64,000 nucleotides of DNA. Source: Gnetum montanum. Lineage: Eukaryota > Streptophyta > Gnetopsida > Gnetales > Gnetaceae. The DNA lies in contig MNCI01005835.1 of assembly GCA_015680685.1 (NCBI GenBank), positions 773,939 through 837,938 of the forward strand. The letters are read 5' to 3'. The position numbers and the translations under genes were made by a program. Numbering within the stretch: position 1 is the stretch's first letter; each line of letters opens with the position of its first letter. Shown piece after piece: positions 1-12,513 of this stretch. The notes below the pieces were generated by a model. That model saw only the letters and a program-made list of their open reading frames with translations. It did no database searches and was not told the origin of the DNA.

Positions 1-1781
1 TTAACTTTTCTTGTTTTTGTTTTTCAACATCGTTATACTTTTTCATTTTTTTTGTGTGTGCACATGTGTCATCCACCTTGTAAGTTTGTCATTCAATAAG
101 TGTTCTTCACGATGCTATGAACTATTTTTCATTGATTGCTAATGTTTGGTTTTTACCTTTAAGTTATGATGTTGATACGAAGGTATGTTCTTTTGATATG
201 GCAGGCAATGAGTCCACTTCATCCATCCATCCACAAGTTCTATGGTCTTTCTCGGCTTAGAAATGTATAGTCCCTTCCTAAATAAGAACCCTAACGAATC
301 GGTGACTGGGCATTTCTCAAACTAAGGAAGGACTCAAGGATTGAAAAGGGTATGACTTCAAGGGAACTTTATGTATTAGTGTTGGCCATTCTCTTGGTTG
401 CTTGGATGTTTTCTTCTTAAGTTTTCTTGCTGTTTCAATGTTACCCAATTATCGGAAGCTGAGAAAATAAAAATAAGAAGTCTTTACATGGTGTGGTTCT
501 CATGCATAAAAACACAAAACAAAAACAAAAGAAGAGAGAAAGTGAGAATTCAAAGCACACCCCTTAGAAAAAATAATTATTTGGGCTACACGCACTGGTT
601 ATGGAACTAAACATGTTCCCTCTGACTAAGGCCCTTCTCACTTCCCATTCTCTCATCCTTGTTTCATCGGAATGGTGGTGACTCTTGGGGGAGGCATTCT
701 TGTTACTTCAAGAGGATGGATCGGCTGAGTGCATTAATACGAAGTCGCTGGATGTGGTTGGTTTGAGGCTGGAGTTGAAATGAGATTTGCTAAGTCACAT
801 TAATCATGAAACACACAAGGGGATGTACACCACCTTGTTCTTGGGATTCCATTCCATTCTCTCCATTATTCACCTCATTGTCGGCGGTATCATTAGTATA
901 TATTTTGGTTAATGCATTGTTTTCTTTTTGGTAAATTCTTGCGGTTAAGACTTTAACTCTTGTTCCAACAAACATTCCCAAGGCCTATGGACTCTTCAAA
1001 TGTGGGTTTGTCAGGGCATTAAGGGCATGAGCCTACTTTGGGGAGGACCCACTGACATTCCTATTTGGTGCACCAGTTAAATTCTTTCCCTTAACATTTT
1101 TGCAATCCATTTTATTTTGTTCATTTCCATCTTGACATCCATTTCATCGATGTCCTAGTTGTCTTTTTTTCTTCCTCTTTCTTGTTCCTTTTCCTTTTCC
1201 ATTCTCTCGCTACTGGAGGTTCACGATTAGTCATGGGGGTACGGGGCCCAATGTTTTCGATTTTCCCCTAGCCCCTACACGTTCAATATTCATCATTAAT
1301 ATATCTCCAGATCCGCAATTAGCCATACCACAACCCAGCCAATGGACTTACACCGAAGCAAGGTATCAATTACATGATAATTCATCTTGCCTTGCTAATA
1401 CAAAAATGTGTTGTGTGCAGATGGCGATCATGCAACAACGGACTGGATCTGGAAGGAACACTTGGAATGGAGTGGTGTTAAAGCAACTATGCAAGGAGCA
1501 AGATTGATGGTGCGCTTACGGATGGACAACAAAAGGCGCAATTTGGGCATTGGTAGCAGCAACACTTCTTTCTCTCTCTCTTTCTCAACTGCCAAATGAG
1601 GCCTGATGTCAATGTAATAAGGTGTTCACTCTTGTTATCATGAACACCGGTTTTGTTGTGTCTTGTAATGATGATCCGTTCACATGTCATTTCATTAGTT
1701 CCATTTGAGTCAATAATCCCATACCTTCCCGATATTATTGTAAGGAACTCGAGGACGAGTTTTCATTCAGTCATGAGGGTA

Positions 1782-2612
1782 TGATGGGATGCGATATCGC
1801 ATGGGCCACGATATTGCACGTCGCGATATCACATCCCTCGCAATATTACGTACACGATATCGCATACGCGATATCGCGTCGTCCCTCGTGATATCGCGGT
1901 GTGTCGTCATATCTATAAATAAGAGGTGGCTCTCCCTTGTTTCCCATCCTAGGCTTAGACTGTAGTGAAACTCTAGCAGATTGATCACCCCAGAGATAGA
2001 ATATTTTCCATGTGCCCACAATAGGAGTCCTAAGTGAATGGATCTTTATTTGAGCAAAAATTTTACCTGAACACAAGTTTGTGTACGGTAATAAAGACAA
2101 GCTTCTTGGATAAACCTTGCAGTGCATGGAATAGGCTAATTAGGACTTTTATTTATTTTTATTTACTATTTATCATTTACATGATTTATTAGGAATTAAA
2201 TCTTTATCAACCCTTCTCTCCTAGTTAAGTGCCTCAGTATGACCGCTTCAAGCACGTGCGTTACGTGTGGTGATCCCAGCAACGACTAGCGTTTGGTAAC
2301 CACAGTTGCATTGGTTCAGGGTGTGAATGGTAAGTGGGAATAGATGCTAACGCTAGGTTAATTCAAGCTTAGTTAGTTAGTTAGAGTTAGTTAATTAGTC
2401 TCTTCAACCCTTCACCTCAATAGCATAGGAGATAAAACATAAAAAGATATAAAAATCATATACCTCAGACTTACTTAACCATAAACCGTGACAAATACAA
2501 GTAAGTCTAGGAAGATAACGAATAATTAACCTTAAGTGTTCCATGAGGCATGTAGGCACTTAGTCTGCGGAGTTCGACCGGATCGCACGTGTTACACTCG
2601 TATGGTTGAATT
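1782..2612 (+). repeat. 3' LTR of element L, lacking its last ~25 bp
   Basis: The LTR starts with TGATGGGATG directly after the polypurine tract, as in T (TGATGGGACG on the minus strand). It contains a TATA box (tataaata, 1914-1921), the R/U5 block 'tttatttgagca' and 'aataaagacaagcttc'. It follows T's LTR up to 'cgtatggttgaa' near 2610, then changes to unrelated sequence, so the 'ggggtat...CACTCATCA' end is missing. Confidence 0.82.
1788..1921 (+). promoter_or_regulatory. U3 array of GATATC-type palindromes plus TATA box
   Basis: About seven copies of a near-palindromic 10-mer (GCGATATCGC and variants such as ACGATATTGC and GTGATATCGC) lie at 1788-1898. A TATA box follows at 1914-1921. Placement just upstream of TATA suggests the element's enhancer or promoter. 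A shorter version of the array occurs in both LTRs of T. The function is inferred. Confidence 0.6.
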
Positions 2613-2719
2613 CAACTTTAAACCATCCAAAGGACCCCAAAAAACTTCAAGATTGGATAAAGTGCAAGAACGCTAAACTTTCACATAAGAAATTTTAGTT
2701 ATCAAAGGTTTGAGATTTC

Positions 2720-4480
2720 TACATTGGTAATTATGTAAAATACATTGGCCTAATGTAATAAGCCAAGGTATTAAAGCTTGAAATATCCAACCCTAGTCAA
2801 GGAACCTCATAAATTAGCCAAAGTAACTTCAAAAGTTGCAGATCATACCCTAAACCCCAAGTGTTGAGGTGGAGATCTGGGAACCCTTAAAGCTTGTCAA
2901 AACTTTACAAAAGCTATTTAAACTTGGTATACATGATGGAATATATGCCCCACATGTTGGGAAATGTATATTCCAATGTGGAGAGCTAGCACCAAGTTTT
3001 AAAATATTCAAATTTGCTCAATAGTGGCAAGGTGGGGTCCATAAAACCCAGCAAGAAAAATTGACTTGGAAATTGACCACTTAAGCTCTAAAAGTGATTT
3101 TTTTATGACATTATACATTTTCATTTATGCCTTACACATTGGCCAATGTACATGCCAACATGGAAACATCAATAAACTTGCAACTTAGCTTATACAACCT
3201 CAAAAGCCACCAATCTTGCATCAAAACCTAGCCACTACACTAGGAAAGTAGAGAGGTCAAAACACTATAAAAAAACCTTCAAAATTAGTCAAAATTGATG
3301 TAAATATTGGGCATATATGCCTCACATGTTTGCTAATGTATATAATAACATGGGAATATTTCTCAACCTTCACCATGGTTAGAATAGTCTTTAAACTTCA
3401 AGTTCTCCTTCAAAACCCTGGGCCCAAACACAAATGACTGTAGAGCTTGAAAACTAAATCAAAAAACCTCAAATTTGGTCAAACTAAACTATTCACATTG
3501 AGAATTTATGCCCCACATGTTGGTCAACATATATGCCAATTTGGGATTTAAACCAAAAAAAAACTTAAAACTTAGTCACTATGACCCTAAGAACTACAGA
3601 TTTCCAATCAGAACCCTAGCCGCTATACTAGGAGCTTAGGGAGGCCAAAAAGTTAGTCAAAAAGTCCCATAAAATTTCCAAGTATGATAAACACATTGGG
3701 CATTTATGTCCTACACATTGGAAAATGTATATGTCATTGTGGGATTTAAACCAAACCTCAATCTTGACCTATACAACCTCCAAAACTGTGGATCTCTTGT
3801 CAAAACCTTAGCCACTACCTTGGGAGTGTTTGAATGTCAAAAGCTTGGTTGAAAGCACCCAAAACTTGCTCAAAGGGCTCTATATGTTGGGCATTTATGT
3901 CCCACACATTGATAAACATATATACCAACGTGTGGGAATTATGAAGCCTTTATCTTAGGTGTTCTGACTTTAAATAATTTAGATTTCATCCCTTCTCCCC
4001 AATGCTAACATGAAAGTTCTACAAGGCTAAAGATGTGGTTAAAACCTCCTCAAACCTTAGCACAAAAGTGGGATACGTTGGTAATTACGTCCTACACATT
4101 GGGCCATTCCATGTGCCAATGTGTGAGCATGTACAAACCTCAAATTCACTCAAAACAACTTTAGAATAGCAAGTTTCTACACCAAACCTTAGGCGTTGCA
4201 ATAGGAGATTTCAAACTTCAAGAACTTGGCCAAAATTCTTTCTAGACATGATATGTGACCTTTTTACATTGGTAAACAAGCTCCACAAGTTAGGCTAATG
4301 TGTATACCAATGTACAAAACTTCTATCATCTAAAACCAAGCCAAAACAAGCTCAAGCACCATCATAGTAGGTCCCACATGCCAAAAGCCTAGCGTGGAGT
4401 GGTCACAAGCAATCCTAGTGGACCCGACAAGTCAAGAATCCATCCCAAACTACCTATACATTGAGGGAATGGCCTATGCA
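2720..4480. repeat. Diverged ~191-bp tandem array, about ten units
   Basis: A recurring phrase of the type 'acattgggcatttatgtcc-cacattgg-aatgtatatgcca' starts near 2720, 2930, 3114, 3303, 3494, 3692, 3883, 4073, 4265 and 4456. The spacings are 210, 184, 189, 191, 198, 191, 190, 192 and 191. A second phrase, '(a)aaacc(t)tagccactac', recurs with the same period (near 3222, 3612, 3805). Units are strongly diverged. No ORF runs through them. The array lies between the broken LTR of L and element A, so it may be an internal spacer of an older element or a small satellite. Confidence 0.78.
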
Positions 4481-4635
4481 CGTTGAGGTTGAGTTTTTGG
4501 ATATTCATATGTTGAAGAAAATACCTCTATAAGTTTAAAATATAATTTTTCAGTTTTAAATTATTTTTTAACAATAAACCACTTTTCTAGCTGCTAGCTT
4601 TCATAAGATTTTTCTATTTTTGGAAGCGTTTTTCT

Positions 4636-4803
4636 ATTTTTGCTAGCTTTTTTATTATTTTGACAATTTATAACTTGTTTTCTCTAGCTTTTTGCTAGTT
4701 TTGATCATTTACAACATATTTTCTTTAGCTTTTTCCCTATTTTGGCAATTTGCAACCTATTTTTTCCATGTTTCCGCCTATTTTGATAGTTTATCACTTA
4801 TTT
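4636..4803. repeat. ~41-bp tandem repeat, about four units
   Basis: T-rich units of the form 'tttctctagctttttgctag' followed by 'ttttgatcatttacaacata' repeat at about 41-bp steps (near 4678, 4720, 4761, ending by 4803). The sequence is diverged and non-coding. Confidence 0.6.
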
Positions 4804-4905
4804 TCATTGGACTTGTATTATGAAAATCCAAAAAGAAAAATAAATATTATTATTTATACTAGTTCTAACCTAGTGCAACCTTATTTGACCAAGTTTGACC
4901 TAGTT

Positions 4906-4960
4906 AACATCATTTGATTTCATTTGGTATCATTTAATATCATTTAGTGTCATTTGACAA
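4906..4960. repeat. Short CATTTG/CATTTA tandem repeat
   Basis: About five copies of an 11-12-bp unit of the type 'tcatttgatt', 'tcatttggta', 'tcatttaata', 'tcatttagtg', 'tcatttgaca' lie head to tail. Confidence 0.6.
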
Positions 4961-7130
4961 AAATTTGTGCCAATTTTATCACCATTCAACCTTTTTTGGC
5001 CCTACTCAACATTGTTTTACATTATTTCAACTATTAGTTCTTGTCACAGTTAAATGCTTAGTTGTCAGGGAGATGCCCCATCCTGACATTCAAACTTAAT
5101 AGGTGTTCTTCATCTTTTTGTTTTATAATTTTTTATCATATTATCATTTCTTGATACAAATTTTTCCTATGCTTTTCAACTTTTTCCACATTTTGTTTTT
5201 ATTTCCTTTGTCAGTAATCTCGCTTGTGAATAAAACAACTTCATGTAGCCCATTGAGGTGAGGTTTTCTCTATTTCATCCAGTCATGAGGGATTGATTAT
5301 TTGGACAGTGAGGTTATGTCATCCATCCACCCATTCTATTAATAAGAGGTTCTTACCATGGCCATAATGATATTATTCTTCATCATCAAACTAAGAATAA
5401 ATTTGTAATCATTGCGCCTTGAAGGGTGTGACATCAAAGGGACTTTTGGAATCTCTTGACCACTTCTGTATGTTCTATCATGTTGCCAAGGTTGTATTTA
5501 TATACTTGTAGATCTAACAAAAAATGGGAGTAAGAATAAAAATAAGTGCTACCTTACCATGTCACTAGAAAGACATGATACCCATGCCTAAAGGTAGTCC
5601 TCTAGTAAGGTTGACATAGATAAGAATAAAATAAAAGGGCACTGAATAAATTTTTGTAGGTCCCATTGAAAAAGCCAAGTTACGCATGCCTGAAGGTTGG
5701 CAGCTTCTTAGACATCCAAAAAACAAAAAAAAAGGAAAGAGAAAAGTGCCATGAATAAACTCCTCCCTTGACAAAAATGTCAAGTGATGCTACTCCTTAA
5801 ACTATGGTAGTCTTATGGTTGTCAAACAAAGCAACAAAATAATGCGATGTCGTTAGAAAGTGGTTTGAACTTAGTTTGATTCTTGGAAAGAAGGGCTAAT
5901 GATTACTTTACCCATTAATAACACACAATGATTCATTATATCTATGGCAAGGCACCTAAAGTCCCAATTTCTGCAATCCTTTCTAAAATCCATCTCATCT
6001 CACTGTCCATATGATCATAACTTGTGGTTTTGTGTAACATAGATTTATTTCCTCAAATTGGTGGTTTTAACATGTGTGTTTTTTTCAATAGGTATGCATT
6101 GCATTAAACCCCTTTGGTGCCTATGGACATTCTTAGCTATGGTTATATAAGGGTATTAAAGCCAAAGCTTGCTTTGGGGAGGACCCACTTATATAACTGT
6201 TGTAACTTGTACTTGTTTGATACAACCACATCATCTTGAACCTTCCAACTATATAAATGTGAAATTTAATACTTTTCTTTATCATATAACCTATCCGTTC
6301 TATACCCTAAATCCAATACCCATTTTCTTCCAACTTCTAAAGCTATTAATGCCTACAATTTTGTCTTCTAACACTTCTGATGCCTCAATATGAATTCCCA
6401 CTTACTCCAAAACTATGTATTTTACACAAAACCTTCCAACTAATCATAGAGCTTCATTTCCCATGTTAAATATCCTCATTAAATGCATTTCTAAGCACCC
6501 TGATATTAACTACCCAAAATCAAGTGGGACTTGACGTTGGATACTTGATATCAGGTCCATAAAAAGCTATAAATAAGAACCTTGCGATGTTAAAAAAAAA
6601 TCATTATCATCACTTAAAGCTAGGTGAGTTCTTGCATTTTTCTCTTTCAACTAAGAGCTTTGCGCAACCAACTTCCACATGTGATATCTTGCTCCATATC
6701 ACTTTGATTTTCATGGTTTTGGAACCTAATTGAACATGAAGTGCTCAATTTAGTTGGGGGAGGATTCTTTCATGGAAAACTTGCATCAATTTTTTCAAAT
6801 TTGCTATCGCCCAAAAGGTATTATAAGGGTAAGCATGTTAAAAACCTTAAGTATTTTTAATGAAAAATCAATCGTATGAACGCCAGAACCTTTAATCTTC
6901 TCGCCCAATGAGTCATAACCATCATTATAAGCCATACATAAGGAAAAAGAAGCTAATTACAAAGCGTCATATAAGAAGCTAACACTTTTTGGGCATTTTT
7001 CTTGAGATTTTTCTCACTTTGCAATCACATGAAGTAAGAACTTAATGGAACTAAGGTCATTATAAGGTATAAACCTATTGAGGATAAATGGAAAACACCT
7101 TAGTAACACTAAATCCTTGATTGATTGCAA

Positions 7131-9848
7131 ATGGCCCCAAAAAAAGGCAAACAAGAAGGACCTTTAGAAGGCACAAGCAAATTCCTGAGGTAGCAGAGGT
7201 CGATTAGGAGAACAAGGCCCACCAATCGAGCATGAAGAAGAGGAGGTCCAATCATTTAGCATTCATCAAGAGGCTCCTACTATAGGGTAGTCAGTCCAAG
7301 GGAAGGTTGCCAAACCACAAGCTCCAATACAAGGGCAATGCTCACATTGTCCCAAGAATGCCTCCAAGCAATCTAGGAGCGATCCATGTTGACCATAATC
7401 ATTGTGGAAATGAACTTCGGGCCATTCACAACATTTGTCCCTAAGGTGGTTAGAACGCAGCTTGAGGCATTGCCACTATAGCACATCCTTCCTGAAAGTG
7501 GGGAATGGTACCTCGGGGAGATGTACCAATTTTGACATAATAAGGAAGAAGACACCACAGTCAACATTGGTGGAGTCTTTGTGTCTTTTTTTAGTTAAGG
7601 CCATTGCAGAGGCTTTGAACATACCTAATATGGGGGCCAAGGTAGCACATCTATCTATAAGCTCCAACGTAGAAACCAAGAAACTATGGTTAAAGTAGGC
7701 ATACAACAAAGAAAATAAGATATACAATGAGTTAACCTTGGAAGAGAGGATCTACTTCAATATCGACATATACCACCTCTTCCCAACTAAAGGGCTTAAT
7801 AGAACATCAACTTATGCAAGTAGGGGAAGTGCAATTTTGATGGGAAAATACAATGCCAATCTTGCCTAACTATACTTCATGGAAATTCAAAGGTGGTTTG
7901 AGGAAAGAAAGGTAGAGAAGCCAACACTTCCATTTTCCTAACTAATTAGAAATCTATGCAAGCATACTAGAATCTTATGTTACACCAATGATGTTTCCAA
8001 GAGGGCTCAAAATGCTTCCTTTACTAAATTACTCAAACCCACAACACCAAGGAAAGACCTTGGTGATGATCAAGAACTAGAGAAGGAGCCAAAACAAGAA
8101 CCAGAAAAAGAGTCTGAGCAAGAACCAATGCAATGGCAAGAGTCACAAGCTCCACTGCCATCACTGCAAGACTATAGGCTCGTAATGAGCCATTTGTAGA
8201 GGATAGCTGAAACTCTTAGTTGGGGAAGTAGTGATGAATCAAACCTCTCCTGAATCATCAATGATGTTGTGCAGCCTACAGTTTTTGCCAATCCATTAAG
8301 GGAAAAGATTTCTTTACAATCAAAAGGAGAAGCCCAATGGTTACAACAGATCTCTAGAAATGTCACATCTTTTCAAGTAATGCTCAAAATGGGAGAATGT
8401 GCCACCATCATGATCATGCAGCACCAAGATGTAGCAAGCGCAACAGAAGTTATCATAGACCACATTAAAGAATATTTTAATGTACCTATTGTGCCTCCAG
8501 TAGATTTGACCAAAACTAGAGATGCACCAATGTTAGCTGGGACTTCAATGACTCCTACAGCCCATGAGGATGTGCTTGACAAATTGCTATAAACTAGACA
8601 AGTAATGAAAACTATGTTTGACATCCCCAATGATGTCACTATAGTACAATCCAACCTCATCGCCACAAAGGGAAAACTGATCATGATAGAGACCAAGGCA
8701 GAGCATGCAAAAGTAGAAGTGCACAAGTTACAATAAGAGCTTGTTGTCCTAAGAGCTAAAAGGAGGGATCCTTCCCAATTCATTGTGCCTAACCAATTAT
8801 AAAAATTTTGAACAAAGTAACTAGGCTGATTGATTGAATAGAACAAAGTTGTTAAACAAGAAAAGAAGAAAGTAATTTAGAATGCCTCAACCATTGAAGC
8901 ATTGCATAAGAGGAGAATAAACAACTTGCTGCTGATAATGTAAGGTTGACCACTATGGAGAAATAGAAAACTATCTTGGAAGAAAGTGTCCACCAATTGA
9001 GAGAACAACCGATGAGGGTCAACCAAGACATAAGTAGATTGGCCAAAGAAAATTGAATCCTCTCAATGGAGGAGGTTCACACAATCTGCCAAAAGTTTGT
9101 AATTGAGATAAGTGAGTGGCAAAACAAGGCCAAGAAACATGAAAAGCTAAAGAAGCACTTTCAGGACCAAATTGTTATGTACAAATAGATTAATGAAAAA
9201 GAAATCTAGATGGTAAAGGCCTTCATCAGTTTCATGTCAACTCAAAATCTTGATTGGTAGCCCATCTTGGATAGCTATGCCTTAGTCCACCAAGCAAAAG
9301 TGCAAAATAAGAACTTGCAGATTGAAGACTTGAAAGAGTACATGGCATTGGCTAACCTTTGCTATGCCAACCTTGCCATGTTAATAGCATGTCAGTCCAA
9401 AAATGAGTTGGAACAACAAGTAGCAATCACTTACGTCTTGTATGAAAAAAAGTTTACAGACAAGAAAACTACTCTACAAAAACTCCATGTGGCAAACTCA
9501 AAATTGGAAACAATTAAGGCTTGCTACCATGGGCAAAGAGATGTAGCCTTGAACCTAGCTAAAAGATTAATGGATCATCATGAACTAAAAGAAAAAGCTA
9601 GAGCTTTTGAGGAGGAATGATAGTAGTTTGTAGCATGGTATGTGAAAGTAAATAAGATGTTCCTGCAATTGCCATGTCCATGGGAAGTATCAGTTCCAGC
9701 ACACATCATCTCATTAGCTTAGACAATACATGACCCAAGAAGAAAGGAGGAGAAGTTACAAGCACTCTTGAATCACTGTAAATTCCAAAAGCCTAATGAC
9801 AAGGGGAAGCGACCCATGGAAGAGCAGCCACCTCCTGGAACTACATGA
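7131..9848 (+). pseudogene. Extra coiled-coil ORF of element A, degenerate
   Basis: A possible start is the ATG at 7131 (MAPKKGKQEG, basic) and a possible end is the TGA at 9848. Between them the reading frame is broken by many stops and some frameshifts. The longest open pieces are 8269-8592 (107 aa) and 9267-9620 (117 aa). An N-terminal block near 7880-7960 reads WFEER...LPF.LIR.LC, after which the piece near 7978 reads CYTND. A Glu/Gln/Lys-rich stretch lies near 8050-8150. The C-terminal part is rich in Lys, Glu, Leu and Gln, typical of coiled coil, and contains LANLCYANLAMLI near 9350-9390. The same two blocks occur in E3 (53190-55610), and the C-terminal one also in E4 (63430-64000). It lies immediately before the PPT and LTR, where Athila env-like and Tat additional ORFs sit. 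The LPFP.LIR.LC signature resembles a domain of 'putative plant transposon proteins'. The function is unknown and I do not call it an envelope. Confidence 0.65.
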
Positions 9849-10042
9849 GTTTTCCTAGGTTTGTTGTTTTGTTGTTTTGTCATGATGTGTCCATTTTGTG
9901 TAAAACATCACTACAACATGAAAGAGTCAATTTGTGTGCTTTTAAATCAATAAATAGTTCCATAACTTCCCAATATTTTGTAATGAACTTGTTCCTCATT
10001 TTTTTTAACTCGAGGATGAGTTTTAATTCAGTCATGGGGGTA

Positions 10043-10913
10043 TGATGAATCATGTTTTGTAGGGTTGCAATATCAGGGCTGCAATATCAGGTATCTGATA
10101 TTAGGGCACAACCTCCGATGTTAGGGATTTGATATCATCCCTTCCATGCTAGCCTATAAATACAACACTTGGATGCATGGTTGGGATATAGAAAGATAGA
10201 CATAGATAGATAGATTTTGATAGATTTCAAGTTTTGTTAGTTTCCAATGCATGCCTGTAGTGTGATGTTAAGTGATTGTACGACATCCTTATTTGAGTGT
10301 GATGTACTTGGACATGTTACATGTTCAGGAATAAAGATCAAGATTACTTCCATCATTGTAGCATCCACTTAGCTTTATTATTGTTACTAATTGTTTAAAT
10401 ATATACTGTTTTCCTTAGTTAATGTTGCCATTCATTGATCCTATATTTTTTTGTCATTAAGAAAAATGAGTATGACTAATCGCAAGTGCTTAAGTGTAAC
10501 TACTTGGTAACTTAGTAGTGTTATCGTTTGGTACACCCAGTAATAGTACACTTGGTAACCCCAATAGTAGTTGCACAAAGTGTAAGGCATGTACGGAAGG
10601 TTAGGAACAAATACTCATGACACATAGGTTAGTTAGACTTTACTTTCCATTATTAATTAGCTTAATTAATTGATTTCTTTATTACCATTAGGAGTAGCAT
10701 AAGGCCAAAACAACATCAATTATCATATGCCTCACTTTGAACTAAACCATATGTGACAAATCTACCACTAGTCCAAGTGGGAAGATAACGAACTACAACC
10801 AAAACATAATGATCTAGATGCCACAACTAGTCCCATCCATAGAATTCGACCTAATTGTACGTGAACACTCCTGATTCGTATGGTTGGACATAGGGGTACC
10901 TTGCCACTCATCA
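10043..10913 (+). repeat. 3' LTR of element A
   Basis: 871 bp from TGATGAATCA to CCACTCATCA. It is preceded by 'ctcgaggatgagttttaatt' and 'cagtcatgggggta', the same lead-in as in the other elements. U3 holds several GATATCAGG/CAATATCAGG-type repeats (about 10065-10135), then a TATA box (tataaata, 10155-10162). The end shares 'cgtatggttgg...ggggtacc...CACTCATCA' with the other families. Confidence 0.85.
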
Positions 10914-11441
10914 AAAGGCAAAAAAATTTATAATTTCTAAGCTAGATGCTATTCACTTTGAAGTGAAAGAAGAGATCTCTAACATAAAAGATGATATTCA
11001 ACAACTAACCTTTTTTAATAAGGATTGCGAAAAGGTCATCAAGAAGAGGAGACTTTTAAAAAACAACTAAAGAATTTGGAGGAAGTCACACATGAAAATT
11101 CAAGTTCAAGCATAATTAGGTTTGATAATTTTGATCATGAGGAAAATGCTTTATTTGTGTGTAAAAATTGTGATAGTAAGCAAACTCTTAACTATACTCA
11201 TGATGATCAAAACAAAATTAACGCTTGGTCTTGTCAAAAAGGCTTTGGTAAGAAAATTGTACAAGCACCAATAGCTAAAAATGAAGAGAAGTGGAAAATT
11301 GAAAATGATGCAATAAGTAATCTAGGTTTCTATCTTAAAGAACATGAACAAATAGAAACATCACATAAATGGTCTAATGAAAGAGAACCTAAGGATGAGA
11401 AAGTACTTCATGATAGGGGACCTCATCTTAAACTCCATTAA
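10914..11441 (+). pseudogene. Degenerate coiled-coil reading frame in a presumed Copia remnant
   Basis: Positions 11025-11441 encode 138 aa ending in ...HLKLH. The 5' continuation from about 10945 reads well in another frame (LDAIHFEVKEEISNIKDDIQ), suggesting a frameshift near 11030. The product is charged and coiled-coil-like, with a CKNC motif but no full zinc knuckle. I do not recognise it. It sits in the host sequence into which T inserted. Joined across T, this sequence continues into the Sirevirus-like LTR at 19610, so it may be an internal part of that element. Confidence 0.35.
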
Positions 11442-12513
11442 TCTTCTTGTCTCATCTGCAAGCAAGGTAAGTCAAGGTAAGTTTTTGTCTCTTTGCTTGC
11501 TAGTTAATCTATAAGTATATGATTTAAGAAGTTCAAACTTATTTGTGTCTTGACTAGATTAGAAAGGTGTTGAAATAATTGTTTAGAGTATCTTTTATAG
11601 TCACTTTGAGCTTGATGCATTTGGTCCTATAAGAATATGTAGTATAACACATGTATTGATTTCTTTTGGGCCTTTATCTTTTAGTTTTTTCTTTGTCTTG
11701 CTTCCAATCTTGCATAATCTTAACTTCTTGTGTTGATCTGTTTCTAAGCTCATGTCCTTTGTGATATTTTGGCCATCTATGAGATAAGATAAGCATTTGA
11801 CAATTCTATCAATATTACTGATTAGAGACCTTAGTCTCCACATTTAATCTTAATGTTGACCTATAGTTGTAGTGCTTTGGTGATTTACAACGTTGCCCAA
11901 GAAGACCTTCACATGTGTGGAGGGAGCCTATTCCTCATCATCATCTTGGAGGTTATCAATGTAGGGGGAGTCTTTGGAGACTTTAGCCAAGAGACAACAA
12001 AATATCACAAAATGAGTAAGGATTCGTGTCATGTAAGGGGTTGGTATAGTATTCAAGGTAAAAGTAGGATTAACTCTTTGTTAAGATACCTTACTGACAT
12101 TTTACAATTGTGATATCTCTTAGTTACTATTTAAGCATCTTGTTAAAATCTACTTGACTATTATTTGGGCATTGACTTATTTATATTTGGTGTTTGCCCT
12201 TCTTAATGAGATTTTTTTTCCCAAATTTATCCCTTCTTCCTTGTCATTACCTTCATGATATTTTCATAAGAGTTGAGTTCTGATGGAATCATGACATATT
12301 GGTTTACCTTATGAGTTTATTAGTTCAAAAGATAGGTCATTTGATCCTCAAAATTTGGGTTTCAATATAGGGTAGCTCCTATCTTGTTTTTCAACCCTTT
12401 AAATTTTATGCTAAGAGAATATCTTGAAATATAAGTCTTAATGAGACATTTAACTCCTACTAATAAGCCACTTGCTTCCAAATGCTCTATCCTTAATCTT
12501 TGGCATTCAAGTC
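11442..12513. other. AT-rich remnant left of element T, no recognisable gene
   Basis: Non-repetitive AT-rich sequence without a supportable ORF. The open frame at 11853-12113 has no recognisable motif. It is contiguous with 19022 onward once T and its AAGTC duplication are removed. Confidence 0.5.

Larger units (their letters stand above)
1..2612 (+). mobile_element. 3' part of Athila/Tat-like LTR retrotransposon L
   Basis: The block matches, in inverted orientation, the 3' region of element T at 12514-14950: the same non-coding segment, the same purine-rich tract (tcatgagggta, 1771-1781) and the same LTR. Positions 1-1781 are internal non-coding sequence without a supportable sense ORF. The short ORFs at 398-610 and its counterpart at 14361-14573 share a segment near 'MLGCFLL' but look like conserved non-coding sequence. 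The left end lies outside the window. The right end lacks about the last 25 bases expected of an LTR. No gag or pol is present. Confidence 0.8.
5090..10913 (+). mobile_element. 3' half of gypsy element A with extra ORF
   Basis: From about 5090 the sequence is a diverged copy of the non-coding block seen at 1-1100 in L. Shared pieces include 'aataggtgttcttca', a 'tcatccatccac' stretch and 'gctttggggaggacccact' at 6171. After a further spacer (about 6600-7130) come a broken extra ORF (7131-9848), the tract 'gtcatgggggta' (10031-10042) and one LTR (10043-10913). No gag, protease, RT or integrase is visible. No 5' LTR was found, so the element is either 5'-truncated or began left of the window. 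The left boundary is approximate. Confidence 0.7.
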
